Shown here: piece after piece, positions 33,622 through 40,421 of the stretch
Layout: each line of letters begins with the position of its first letter
How positions within the stretch are numbered: the first letter of the stretch is position 1
Source: Nioella sediminis
Lineage (GTDB): Bacteria; Pseudomonadota; Alphaproteobacteria; Rhodobacterales; Rhodobacteraceae
NCBI RefSeq assembly: GCF_001879695.1
Contig: NZ_MNBL01000014.1
Location: 1 to 40,421, forward strand
DNA: 40,421 nt
Reading direction: 5' to 3'
Program-made: the position numbers and the translations under genes
The notes under the pieces: model-generated
What the model was told of the DNA's origin: nothing
Seen by the model: only the letters and a program-made list of their open reading frames with translations
Database searches by the model: none

Positions 33622-33912
33622 ATGATGAAGCTGCACAGCCTGATCCTGATCCCGGTTGTCGCCCTTGCGAGTTGCGGCGACTCCTTGCGCATGCCAGACC
33701 TACCGGAGTCCACGTTCTACGACAGAACAGTCGTGGCAATCGACGGGCAGACCTACACAGTGGCCACGCGACCGGCGGAGTTCGGCGGCAGCGAGCAGTA
33801 TTTCGTCTTCGTCAACGGGCGCTATTATGAATGCGAAGCACCCACGGCGGAAGGTTGCATCGAGGCCGTGCGCGGGGCCATGACCCGAGGCGGCGGAGAT
33901 TCGGACTACTAA
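33622..33912 (+). CDS. Small lipoprotein of unknown function
   Basis: A 96-residue protein with a lipoprotein signal: [20 protein letters not shown], lipobox LASC, Cys near residue 18, with Gly-Asp after it. The mature part has [43 protein letters not shown], with two further Cys that may pair. The AGGAG site is 4 nt from the first ATG and 7 nt from the next, so the second Met may be the true start. It lies in a stretch with lower GC than its neighbours. Family not recognised. Confidence 0.8.
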   Translation: MMKLHSLILIPVVALASCGDSLRMPDLPESTFYDRTVVAIDGQTYTVATRPAEFGGSEQYFVFVNGRYYECEAPTAEGCIEAVRGAMTRGGGDSDY

Positions 33913-34006
33913 GACAGGGGCAGGCACAGGCCCTGCCCCCCCCTTTTGCCTCCCGCGCGGGGTGGCTACATTGGCGGCGACTCATGACACACCCAAGGAA
34001 GCCCCC

Positions 34007-34951
34007 ATGTCCGACACCCGCCACACCCGCGTTCTGATCATCGGCTCCGGCCCCGCTGGCTATACTGCCGGCGTCTATGCCAGCCGCGCGATGCTGAGCC
34101 CGATCCTCGTGCAGGGGATCGAACCGGGCGGGCAGCTGACCACCACGACCGAGGTGGAGAACTGGCCCGGCGATACCGAGGTGCAGGGCCCTGACCTGAT
34201 GGTGCGGATGGAGGCCCATGCCAAGGCCATGGGCTGCGAGATCATCGGCGACATCATCACCTCGCTCGATACCTCGGTCCGCCCCTTCGTGGCGCAGGGT
34301 GACAGCGGCACCACCTACACCGCCGACGCGGTGATCCTGTGCACCGGCGCGCGTGCCAAATGGCTTGGCCTACCGTCGGAAGAGGCGTTCAAGGGCTTTG
34401 GCGTCTCGGCCTGCGCCACCTGCGACGGGTTCTTCTACCGCGGGCAGGACATCGTGGTGATCGGCGGCGGCAACACCGCCGTGGAGGAGGCGCTGTTCCT
34501 GACCAATTTCGCCAGCAAGGTCACGCTGATTCACCGCCGGGATGAACTGCGCGCCGAAAAGATCCTGATCGACCGGCTGATGAAGAACCCCAAGATCGAA
34601 CCGCTGTGGCACCACGTGCTGGAGGAAGTCGTCGGCACCGACAACCCCAAGGGCGTCGAGGCCGTCCGCGTCAAGCATGTGGAAACCGGCGAGATCACCG
34701 AGATCCCCTGCAAGGGCGTTTTCGTCGCCATCGGCCATGCGCCTGCAAACGAGTTGGTGAAGGACGTTCTGGAACTGCACAACGGCGGCTATGTGAAGGT
34801 CGAGGCGGGCAGCACCCGCACCTCGATCCCCGGCATTTTCGCGGCGGGCGACCTGACCGACCACAAGTACCGTCAGGCCGTGACCAGTGCCGGGATGGGC
34901 TGCATGGCCGCGCTCGACGCCGAACACTGGCTGGCCGAACAGGACGACTGA
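34007..34951 (+). CDS. trxB: Thioredoxin reductase
   Basis: A 314-residue flavoprotein that reduces thioredoxin with [25 protein letters not shown] is the FAD motif near residue 9-28, and [16 protein letters not shown] follows. [13 protein letters not shown] holds the redox pair Cys136 and Cys139. [16 protein letters not shown] is the NADPH motif, and [24 protein letters not shown] is the C-terminal FAD contact. The ATG was chosen for AAGGA upstream and normal family length. It ends 4 nt before a convergent gene. Confidence 0.97.
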   Translation: MSDTRHTRVLIIGSGPAGYTAGVYASRAMLSPILVQGIEPGGQLTTTTEVENWPGDTEVQGPDLMVRMEAHAKAMGCEIIGDIITSLDTSVRPFVAQGDSGTTYTADAVILCTGARAKWLGLPSEEAFKGFGVSACATCDGFFYRGQDIVVIGGGNTAVEEALFLTNFASKVTLIHRRDELRAEKILIDRLMKNPKIEPLWHHVLEEVVGTDNPKGVEAVRVKHVETGEITEIPCKGVFVAIGHAPANELVKDVLELHNGGYVKVEAGSTRTSIPGIFAAGDLTDHKYRQAVTSAGMGCMAALDAEHWLAEQDD

Positions 34952-34955
34952 TCGT

Positions 34956-35498
34956 TCAATCCGGGTGGATGTCGCGCGGCGTGCACCCGGCCTCGATCAC
35001 CACGGCGATCCAGTTCACATCGGGTTCCAGCCCGAGGTCGTTCAGCCACGCCTGCTGGATGCGGTAGGCGGGCAGTTCCTGCGCGCCGGGGCAATACCAA
35101 TGGCCCGCTGCCGCCTGCCGGTGATGCACCAGTTCGTGCAGCAGCACGCTGACGTCATAGGGGTTGCGGGCATCCCAGGGCTGCACCAGCCAGACCGTTT
35201 CGGCCTCGGGGTCGTAGAGCCCCCGCAGGGTTGGGCTGGCCGAGGTCTGGTGGCTATGGGCGATGCCCGAGGCGTGGGCATGGCTGGTCAGCTGGATCAT
35301 CGGCGGGGCCTCCCGCCTTGGCAGATCGGTGTGAATATCCAGCCACGCCTCCATATGGGCGACAAGCGCCTGCATCGTGGGGGCCTCGCGCCATGCCAGC
35401 AGATCCTGCGCCGTTGCGGTGACCGGCGCCAGTGCCAGTGCCGCGCACAGAGAGAGAGAGCGCACCAGCCGGCGGCTGGCCCGGAAAGGGATGGTCAT
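34956..35498 (-). CDS. Exported DUF6647-like protein with a HELVHH zinc motif
   Basis: A 180-residue protein with a signal peptide (basic start, then LSLCAALALAPVTATAQ, cleavage after TAQ-like). VSVLLHELVHHRQAAAG near residue 112-128 is an HExxHH zinc motif. WYCPGAQELPAYRIQQAWL places a Glu and Tyr downstream, as in short metallopeptidases. Two Cys (in WYCPG and EAGCTP) may pair. It is divergent from a LysR gene. Periplasmic metallopeptidase activity is inferred and not shown. Confidence 0.75.
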   Translation of the reverse strand: MTIPFRASRRLVRSLSLCAALALAPVTATAQDLLAWREAPTMQALVAHMEAWLDIHTDLPRREAPPMIQLTSHAHASGIAHSHQTSASPTLRGLYDPEAETVWLVQPWDARNPYDVSVLLHELVHHRQAAAGHWYCPGAQELPAYRIQQAWLNDLGLEPDVNWIAVVIEAGCTPRDIHPD

Positions 35499-35604
35499 GA
35501 TGACCTCCGTGGGTTTGGATCAGGAATGAATTCATGCTAAGGTCTGACCCGCGACCGACGCAAAAGACCTTTTTTCATTGGCGCATGAAGGGAATTCACC
35601 TGCC

Positions 35605-36516
35605 ATGGGACGCCAGCTGCCACCCTTCGCCGCCGTCCGCGCCTTCGAGGCTGCCGCGCGGCACAGAAGCTTCAAGAAAGCCGCAGAGGAGCTGTGCCTG
35701 TCGCCCTCGGCCATCAGCCACCAGATCCGCGCGCTGGAGGAATACCTGGACACGGCCTTGTTCGAACGGGTCGGCAACCGGCTGGAATTGACGCTGACCG
35801 GGCGCGGCTATGCTGGCCGGCTGACCGGGCTTCTGAACGGGCTGGAGGACAGCACCCGCGCCATTCGGCAGGCCGGGGAGCGCCCGCTGAGGGTGCTGTG
35901 CACGCCCGGTCTGGCGGCGCGCTGGCTGGTGCCCCGACTCGATCGGCTGGAGTTCGGCGATCGGGTGCGGCTACGGGTCTCGACCGGCGCGCCCTCGACC
36001 GACTTCGCCAGCAATGACAGCGACGTGGTGATCCAGTGGTCGACCGACCTTACCCCCGGTGTGGTGACGGAACCGCTGATGCAATCCAACCGCTACCCGG
36101 TGATCAGCCCGCATCTGCGCGACACGGAAAGCGTGGAGCGGCCCGAGGACCTGCTGCGCCTGCGGCTGATGTATGATGAAACCGACGACGCCTGGGGCGA
36201 CTGGTTCGCCGCCGCGGGCCTGCCGGACCCCGTGCTGCCCAAAGGCCCCGTCTTTCCCAATTGTGAACTCGCCACCACCGCCGCCGAACGCGGTCAGGGC
36301 GTGTCGCTGGCCTATGACTCGGTCGTGCGGGGCACCCTGGAATCCGGCAGGCTGGTGCGCCTGTTCGAGACCGTGACGATGCCGATGATCATCTATTCCG
36401 TGGCGTATCGCGAAGACCGGGCAGGCGATCCGATCATCCGTGCCTTCCGCGACTGGCTGTTCGATCAGGTGGCGCAGGATGGCAACGCCGTTCCGTCGGT
36501 CTCGGCTGCCGAATAG
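35605..36516 (+). CDS. LysR-family regulator (GcvA-like)
   Basis: A 303-residue LysR protein. LPPFAAVRAFEAAARHRSFKKAAEELCLSPSAISHQIRALEEYLD is the DNA-binding domain, about residues 4-48. The effector domain has LRVLCTPGLAARWLVPRLDRLE and CELATTAAERGQGVSLAYDSVV, typical of the GcvA branch. The ATG encoding MGRQLPP was preferred to a TTG nine codons earlier. The solute-binding protein gene 99 nt downstream, or the divergent zinc-motif protein, may be a target. Confidence 0.9.
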   Translation: MGRQLPPFAAVRAFEAAARHRSFKKAAEELCLSPSAISHQIRALEEYLDTALFERVGNRLELTLTGRGYAGRLTGLLNGLEDSTRAIRQAGERPLRVLCTPGLAARWLVPRLDRLEFGDRVRLRVSTGAPSTDFASNDSDVVIQWSTDLTPGVVTEPLMQSNRYPVISPHLRDTESVERPEDLLRLRLMYDETDDAWGDWFAAAGLPDPVLPKGPVFPNCELATTAAERGQGVSLAYDSVVRGTLESGRLVRLFETVTMPMIIYSVAYREDRAGDPIIRAFRDWLFDQVAQDGNAVPSVSAAE

Positions 36517-36615
36517 GATCGGGCAGGCGATATTGCCCTGCGGTCAGGGTCGGTCCAGGCTCACGAGCCATGCCTTTGCGCACATCCAGTTTTGACCCAA
36601 GCCCAAGGAAATTGA

Positions 36616-37401
36616 ATGACCTACGTGAAGCTTCTGCGTTTTCTCGCCCTGTCCCTGATGCTCTGGACAACAGCCGCCGCCGCACAACCGGTGGTTATCG
36701 GCGTGTCCGAGGATTATCCGCCCTATGCCTACCGCGACACCCTTGGGCAGATCACCGGGTTCGATGTTGATGTGGCCTCCCGGATCTGTGCGCGGCTTGG
36801 GCAGGATTGCCGGTTGGAGATGCGCCCGCTGGCAGGGCTTCTGCGCGGGATATCCGAAGGCTCGCTCGATATCGCCATTGGCGGTCTGGCGGCAACGCCC
36901 GCGCGGGCCGAGATGGGCAACCTGACCTGCCCCCTCCTGTATTTCCTGAGCCGGGAAGAGATGTTCTATGCCCGCACGGCAGGTGTGAACGTGACCACGG
37001 CCACCATCGCCACGGTGCGCGGGTCGCTACAGGAATGGGCGCTTGTGCAGCGGGGGCTGCGGCTGGCGGTGTATGAGACCACCGAGGCAGCGGTGCAGGC
37101 CGCTCTGTCCGGGCAGGTGGATGCCGTCTTTGGAACCACGCGCTCGCTTGAGGCCGTGGCCGGGGCCTCACAGATGCTGGTCGAGGTGGACCGAATGGAG
37201 ATGCCGCCCGTGGGGGCCGCCTTCATGGTGTCCCGCCAGAGGCCCGATCTGCTGGCACAGTGGAACGGGCAGATCCTGCAATTGTTCGACAGTGGCGAGA
37301 TTGACCGGCTGCACACGCAGTACGAGAATTTCAACGGCGACTTCCCGCAAACGCGGCAGCTGTCTGTGGCCTGCCTGCGCGGCAACCGCCCGCTGTTTTG
37401 A
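36616..37401 (+). CDS. Periplasmic solute-binding protein (SBP family 3)
   Basis: A 261-residue exported protein. The signal peptide is MTYVKLLRFLALSLMLWTTAAAAQ. VVIGVSEDYPPYAYRDTLGQITGFDVDVASRICARLGQDCRLEMRPLAGLLRGISEGSLDIAIGGLAAT is the family 3 core, here given in outline. It would bind an amino acid or similar small solute. No ABC permease or ATPase gene is next to it, so it is an orphan or a sensor. AAGGAA lies before the ATG. Confidence 0.88.
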   Translation: MTYVKLLRFLALSLMLWTTAAAAQPVVIGVSEDYPPYAYRDTLGQITGFDVDVASRICARLGQDCRLEMRPLAGLLRGISEGSLDIAIGGLAATPARAEMGNLTCPLLYFLSREEMFYARTAGVNVTTATIATVRGSLQEWALVQRGLRLAVYETTEAAVQAALSGQVDAVFGTTRSLEAVAGASQMLVEVDRMEMPPVGAAFMVSRQRPDLLAQWNGQILQLFDSGEIDRLHTQYENFNGDFPQTRQLSVACLRGNRPLF

Positions 37402-37493
37402 GCCCCGGCCCCCCACGCACTGCGCGACATCGCGCCGCCCCGTGCCACCACGGGGGCAATTTCCCCTTTTCTGCACCTGCATCCTGTGACATA

Positions 37494-37509
37494 TGTTCAT
37501 TCGTGAACA
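37494..37509. promoter_or_regulatory. Palindromic operator ahead of the MarR-Sat-CysC frame
   Basis: TGTTCA-TTCG-TGAACA is a 6+4+6 inverted repeat that ends 18 nt before the ATG of the fused frame. Its position and size fit autoregulation by the MarR-type domain encoded directly downstream. No other copy is seen in the window. Binding is inferred. Confidence 0.7.
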
Positions 37510-37527
37510 AACTTTGAGTCGTCTGCG

Positions 37528-39597
37528 ATGCCCGCACCAACGCCCACCCTGCCGGAAGAGGACCTGCTCTTTCGCCTTCTGCGCCAGCTGGATCTGGCGC
37601 CGGACGCGTCTCAGCGGGCGACGGCGGCGGCGCTTGGCATCTCGCTCGGGCGGCTCAATGCGGTGTTGCGCGCGGTGACAGACGCCGGGCTGATCAAGGT
37701 CACCGACCGCGACAGCACCGACAAGCGCCAGCGTTTCGCCTATGCGCTCACCTCTCGCGGGGCGGCTGAAAAGGCCCGTCTCACCGATCGTTTTCTTTCC
37801 CGCAAACTGGCCGAATATGACGCGCTTCATGCCGAATTGACCGGTGCGGCCAGCGGGCTTCTTTCCCCCAAGTACAGGACCCAAGTGATGCAGAACCACC
37901 TTGCCCCCGTTCAGGAACTTTTCGTTTCCGCCGACAGCGCCCAGAAACTCAAGCGCGAGGCGTCCGAACTGGTCAGCTGGGATCTGACCCCGCGCCAGAT
38001 CTGCGACCTGGAACTGCTGATGAATGGCGGTTTTGCGCCGCTCAAGGGCTTTCTGGGTCAGGAAGACTATGAGAGCGTCGTCGAAACCATGCGTCTGGCC
38101 GATGGCACGCTCTGGCCGATGCCGATCACGCTGGACGTAAGCCAGGCCTTCGCCGACGGGATCGAAGCCGGTCAGGACATTGCCCTGCGCGATCAGGAAG
38201 GCGTGATCCTTGCGATCCTGTCGATCAGCGACAAATACGTGCCCAACAAGGCGCGCGAGGCCGAGATGGTGTTCGGGGCCGATGACGTCGCCCACCCTGC
38301 CGTCAACTACCTGCACCACGTGGCCGGCCCCGTTTATCTGGGCGGTGCCGTGACCGGCATCCAGCAGCCCGTGCATTACGATTTCCGCGCCCGCCGCGAC
38401 ACGCCCAATGAACTGCGGTCCTATTTCCGCAAACTGGGCTGGCGCAAGATCGTCGCCTTCCAGACCCGCAACCCGCTGCACCGCGCGCATCAGGAACTGA
38501 CCTTCCGCGCCGCGAAAGAGGCACAGGCCAACCTGCTGATCCACCCCGTTGTGGGCATGACCAAGCCGGGCGACGTCGACCACTTCACCCGCGTGCGCTG
38601 CTACGAGGCGGTTCTGGACCAGTACCCCGGCGCCACCACCACCATGAGCCTGCTGCCGCTGGCCATGCGCATGGCCGGCCCGCGTGAGGCCGTCTGGCAC
38701 GGGCTGATCCGCAAGAACTACGGCTGCACCCATTTCATCGTCGGCCGCGACCATGCGGGCCCCGGCAAGAACTCCGCCGGTGAGGATTTCTACGGCCCCT
38801 ATGACGCGCAGGACCTGTTCCGCGAACATCAGGACGAGATGGGCATCGAGATGGTCGATTTCAAACACATGGTCTATGTGCAGGAACGCGCCCAGTACGA
38901 ACCCGCCGACGAGATTGCGGACAAGGACAGCGTGACGATCCTGAACATCTCGGGCACCGAGCTGCGCCGCCGTCTGCGTGAGGGGCTGGAAATCCCGGAA
39001 TGGTTCTCTTTCCCCGAGGTGGTGAAGGAACTGCGCCGCACGTCGCCGCCGCGCTCCAAGCAGGGCTTTACCGTGTTCTTCACCGGCCTGTCCGGCTCGG
39101 GCAAGTCCACCATCGCCAACGCCATCATGGTCAAGCTGATGGAACAGGGCGGACGTCCGGTGACGCTGCTCGATGGCGACGTGGTGCGCAAGCATCTGTC
39201 CTCGGAACTGGGCTTCTCGAAGGAACACCGCGACATCAACATCCGCCGCATCGGCTATGTCGCCTCCGAGATCACCAAGAACGGCGGCATCGCCATCTGT
39301 GCGCCGATCGCGCCCTATACCGCGACCCGCCGCGCCGTGCGCGAGATGATCGAAGCCTTCGGGGCCTTCGTCGAGGTGCATGTTGCCACGTCTCTGGAAG
39401 AGTGTGAACGCCGTGATCGCAAAGGGCTCTATGCCCTGGCGCGTGAAGGCAAGATCAAGGAATTCACCGGCATTTCCGACCCCTACGAAGCACCGACCGC
39501 CGCTGAACTGGTGGTGGATACCGAGGGCATGGACGTGGATTACTGCGCACAGCAGGTGCTCTTGAAGCTGGAATCCATGGGGCTGATCTCCGCCTGA
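37528..39597 (+). CDS. EPS-type MarR domain in frame with bifunctional sulfate adenylyltransferase/APS kinase
   Basis: One open frame of 689 codons. Residues 1-110 match the EPS-associated MarR family: ISLGRLNAVLRAVTDAGLIKV and TSRGAAEKARLTDRFLSRKLAEYDAL. Residues 121-689 form a complete Sat-CysC of normal size. Sat has QTRNPLHRAH at 312-321 and GRDHAGPGKN from 406; the kinase has GLSGSGKST near 520-528. It makes APS from sulfate and ATP, then PAPS. An internal ATG at 37888 with AGGA 8 nt upstream could start Sat-CysC separately, so this may be a true fusion, two products, or adjoining genes that lost the stop. A terminator follows. Confidence 0.88.
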   Translation: MPAPTPTLPEEDLLFRLLRQLDLAPDASQRATAAALGISLGRLNAVLRAVTDAGLIKVTDRDSTDKRQRFAYALTSRGAAEKARLTDRFLSRKLAEYDALHAELTGAASGLLSPKYRTQVMQNHLAPVQELFVSADSAQKLKREASELVSWDLTPRQICDLELLMNGGFAPLKGFLGQEDYESVVETMRLADGTLWPMPITLDVSQAFADGIEAGQDIALRDQEGVILAILSISDKYVPNKAREAEMVFGADDVAHPAVNYLHHVAGPVYLGGAVTGIQQPVHYDFRARRDTPNELRSYFRKLGWRKIVAFQTRNPLHRAHQELTFRAAKEAQANLLIHPVVGMTKPGDVDHFTRVRCYEAVLDQYPGATTTMSLLPLAMRMAGPREAVWHGLIRKNYGCTHFIVGRDHAGPGKNSAGEDFYGPYDAQDLFREHQDEMGIEMVDFKHMVYVQERAQYEPADEIADKDSVTILNISGTELRRRLREGLEIPEWFSFPEVVKELRRTSPPRSKQGFTVFFTGLSGSGKSTIANAIMVKLMEQGGRPVTLLDGDVVRKHLSSELGFSKEHRDINIRRIGYVASEITKNGGIAICAPIAPYTATRRAVREMIEAFGAFVEVHVATSLEECERRDRKGLYALAREGKIKEFTGISDPYEAPTAAELVVDTEGMDVDYCAQQVLLKLESMGLISA

Positions 39598-39621
39598 TCC
39601 CACGCGATCCGACACATCCTG

Positions 39622-39659
39622 AAACGCCCCGGCCAGCCTGTCTGTCCGGGGCGTTTTTC
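39622..39659 (+). terminator. Intrinsic terminator of the Sat-CysC gene
   Basis: AAACGCCCCGG and CCGGGGCGTTT form a perfect 11-bp stem around a 13-nt loop, ending in TTTTTCT. It lies 25 nt after the stop codon, so the gene is transcribed alone. Confidence 0.92.
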
Positions 39660-39823
39660 TATCCGCTGTTTACCGGTTGGAAAGTTCTGCGGCGGATGCT
39701 GCCCGGAATTGTCCAGATCGCGGCAGGATTGCGCCCCGGTCCGTCCATATTCGCGGGGTACAAGACGGGCGGGGGCATCCGGCCCATGGGCAACCGTGCG
39801 GCCAGTGCGAGGATGTGTGCGCG

Positions 39824-40421
39824 ATGCCAAGTTACGACATGCAGGCCTGGAGCCTTCAGGACATAGGCAACCCAACTTCGCTTGGGGTGGGTGACAGTTT
39901 TACAGTTTCAGCCGCTGCCACGGCAGATATCGTGACCGTCACCGATGGTGGCACGGATGACACGCCGGACGATTTCAACCCGGTTGACAGCGATCAGCTG
40001 GTCAGCGGCACCGTGGATGGCACCACATATACCAACCAGTTGCATGAATACGAACTGGCGTATCAGGTCACCGATGGTGTGAATACCTTCGTAATGGTCT
40101 GGGTGAATACCGGCGCCAGCCAGCAGGGCAACAATCAGGGGATCACGCAGGACGGTTATTTCGTGGTGATGGAGGACCCGTCAAATCCCGGACAGGGCGG
40201 GATTGTTCCGGGAACCACATACACGATCCTCGACGACGATATCTCGGTCAACTATTCCAACGGCACCGGGTTCGAGGTGAACCCTGTCTACACCGACTTC
40301 TTCGTCTGCTTCGCGCGCGGCACGCTGATCGGCACGGTCGAGGGCGACCGCCCGGTGGAATCCCTGCATCCCGGCGACCTGATCCGCACCCGCGATGACG
40401 GCCCGCAACCCCTGCGCTGGA
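39824..40421 (+). CDS. Hint-domain protein, N-terminal part (cut by window edge)
   Basis: 199 codons are present with no stop; the gene runs off the right edge. The first 165 residues are Asp-, Thr- and Gly-rich with beta-strand character (ADIVTVTDGGTDDTPDDFNPVD). From about residue 165, VCFARGTLIGTVEGDRPVESLHPGDLIRTR marks the start of a Hint domain, with the Cys nucleophile. Rhodobacterales often have such surface or secreted proteins, thought to self-process. The N-terminal half uses AT-rich codons more than its neighbours do. No signal peptide is seen, so type I secretion is possible. Confidence 0.85.
   Translation, partial: MPSYDMQAWSLQDIGNPTSLGVGDSFTVSAAATADIVTVTDGGTDDTPDDFNPVDSDQLVSGTVDGTTYTNQLHEYELAYQVTDGVNTFVMVWVNTGASQQGNNQGITQDGYFVVMEDPSNPGQGGIVPGTTYTILDDDISVNYSNGTGFEVNPVYTDFFVCFARGTLIGTVEGDRPVESLHPGDLIRTRDDGPQPLRW

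Noticed and set aside
37886-37890. TGATG as a real stop-start junction of two separate genes
   Set aside because: The TGA is not in the MarR frame; that other frame has a stop at 37838, so only a frameshift would make it the MarR stop.
37168-39615. 815-codon open frame on the minus strand opposite Sat-CysC
   Set aside because: Antisense to strongly conserved enzyme sequence; composition is typical of a reverse-frame artefact.

Overview
The window is about 40 kb of high-GC bacterial chromosome. It is most likely from a marine alphaproteobacterium of the Rhodobacterales (Roseobacter group). This is inferred from protein sequence and context: the lgt-midA-pgeF order, a bifunctional sulfate adenylyltransferase/APS kinase, a DUF2783 aromatic-monooxygenase cluster, a Hint-domain surface protein and many Lrp/AsnC, MarR and LysR regulators. 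I see no rRNA, tRNA, CRISPR array, transposase, integrase or phage gene.

Layout. (1) 1-6130, minus strand: a catabolic operon running metallo-beta-lactamase-fold protein > DinB-like protein > FAD monooxygenase > DUF2783 protein > VOC protein > hmgA > maiA > fahA (cut by the window edge). It converts homogentisate to fumarate and acetoacetate, and the FAD enzyme probably makes homogentisate from a hydroxyphenyl acid. A divergent MarR gene and two near-identical palindromes (6210-6250) form the likely switch. (2) 6808-10158: a class V aminotransferase, two overlapping Lrp/AsnC genes and divergent ilvC. (3) 10237-11491: a His/Met-rich exported protein and a divergent hemerythrin. (4) 11577-16432, minus strand: class II aldolase > membrane di-iron hydroxylase > sulfatase > capsule-type glycosyltransferase, with a divergent LysR. 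(5) 17421-19763: a GFA protein, then a P450 divergent from a MarR gene with two exact 15-bp repeats between them. (6) 19809-27512: housekeeping genes (tdk, D-2-hydroxyacid dehydrogenase, CsaA-like tRNA-binding protein, proC, YbjN-like, UbiK-like, lgt, midA, pgeF). Two intergenic regions here are rich in palindromes and hairpins. (7) 27799-30846: a 41-residue basic protein, an Lrp gene, and a divergent class V PLP enzyme coupled to an EgtC-like glutamine amidotransferase. (8) 30874-37401: a TPR-sulfotransferase co-transcribed with an Lrp regulator, a small lipoprotein, trxB, a HELVHH protein, a LysR and a periplasmic solute-binding protein. (9) 37494-40421: an open frame joining an EPS-type MarR winged-helix domain to Sat-CysC behind a TGTTCA/TGAACA palindrome, then the start of a Hint-domain protein.

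Most interesting items: the MarR(EPS)-Sat-CysC reading frame with its operator; the PLP enzyme/EgtC-like pair; a family of perfect palindromes centred on TTCGAA, arranged as tandem pairs; and a two-hairpin intergenic element with a GNRA tetraloop, linked to a TTGG-N3-AAATAC motif that recurs at 7964. A sulfate-ester theme (PAPS synthesis, sulfotransferase, sulfatase, capsule-type enzyme, EPS regulator) runs through the window but is scattered, so a functional link is only inferred.
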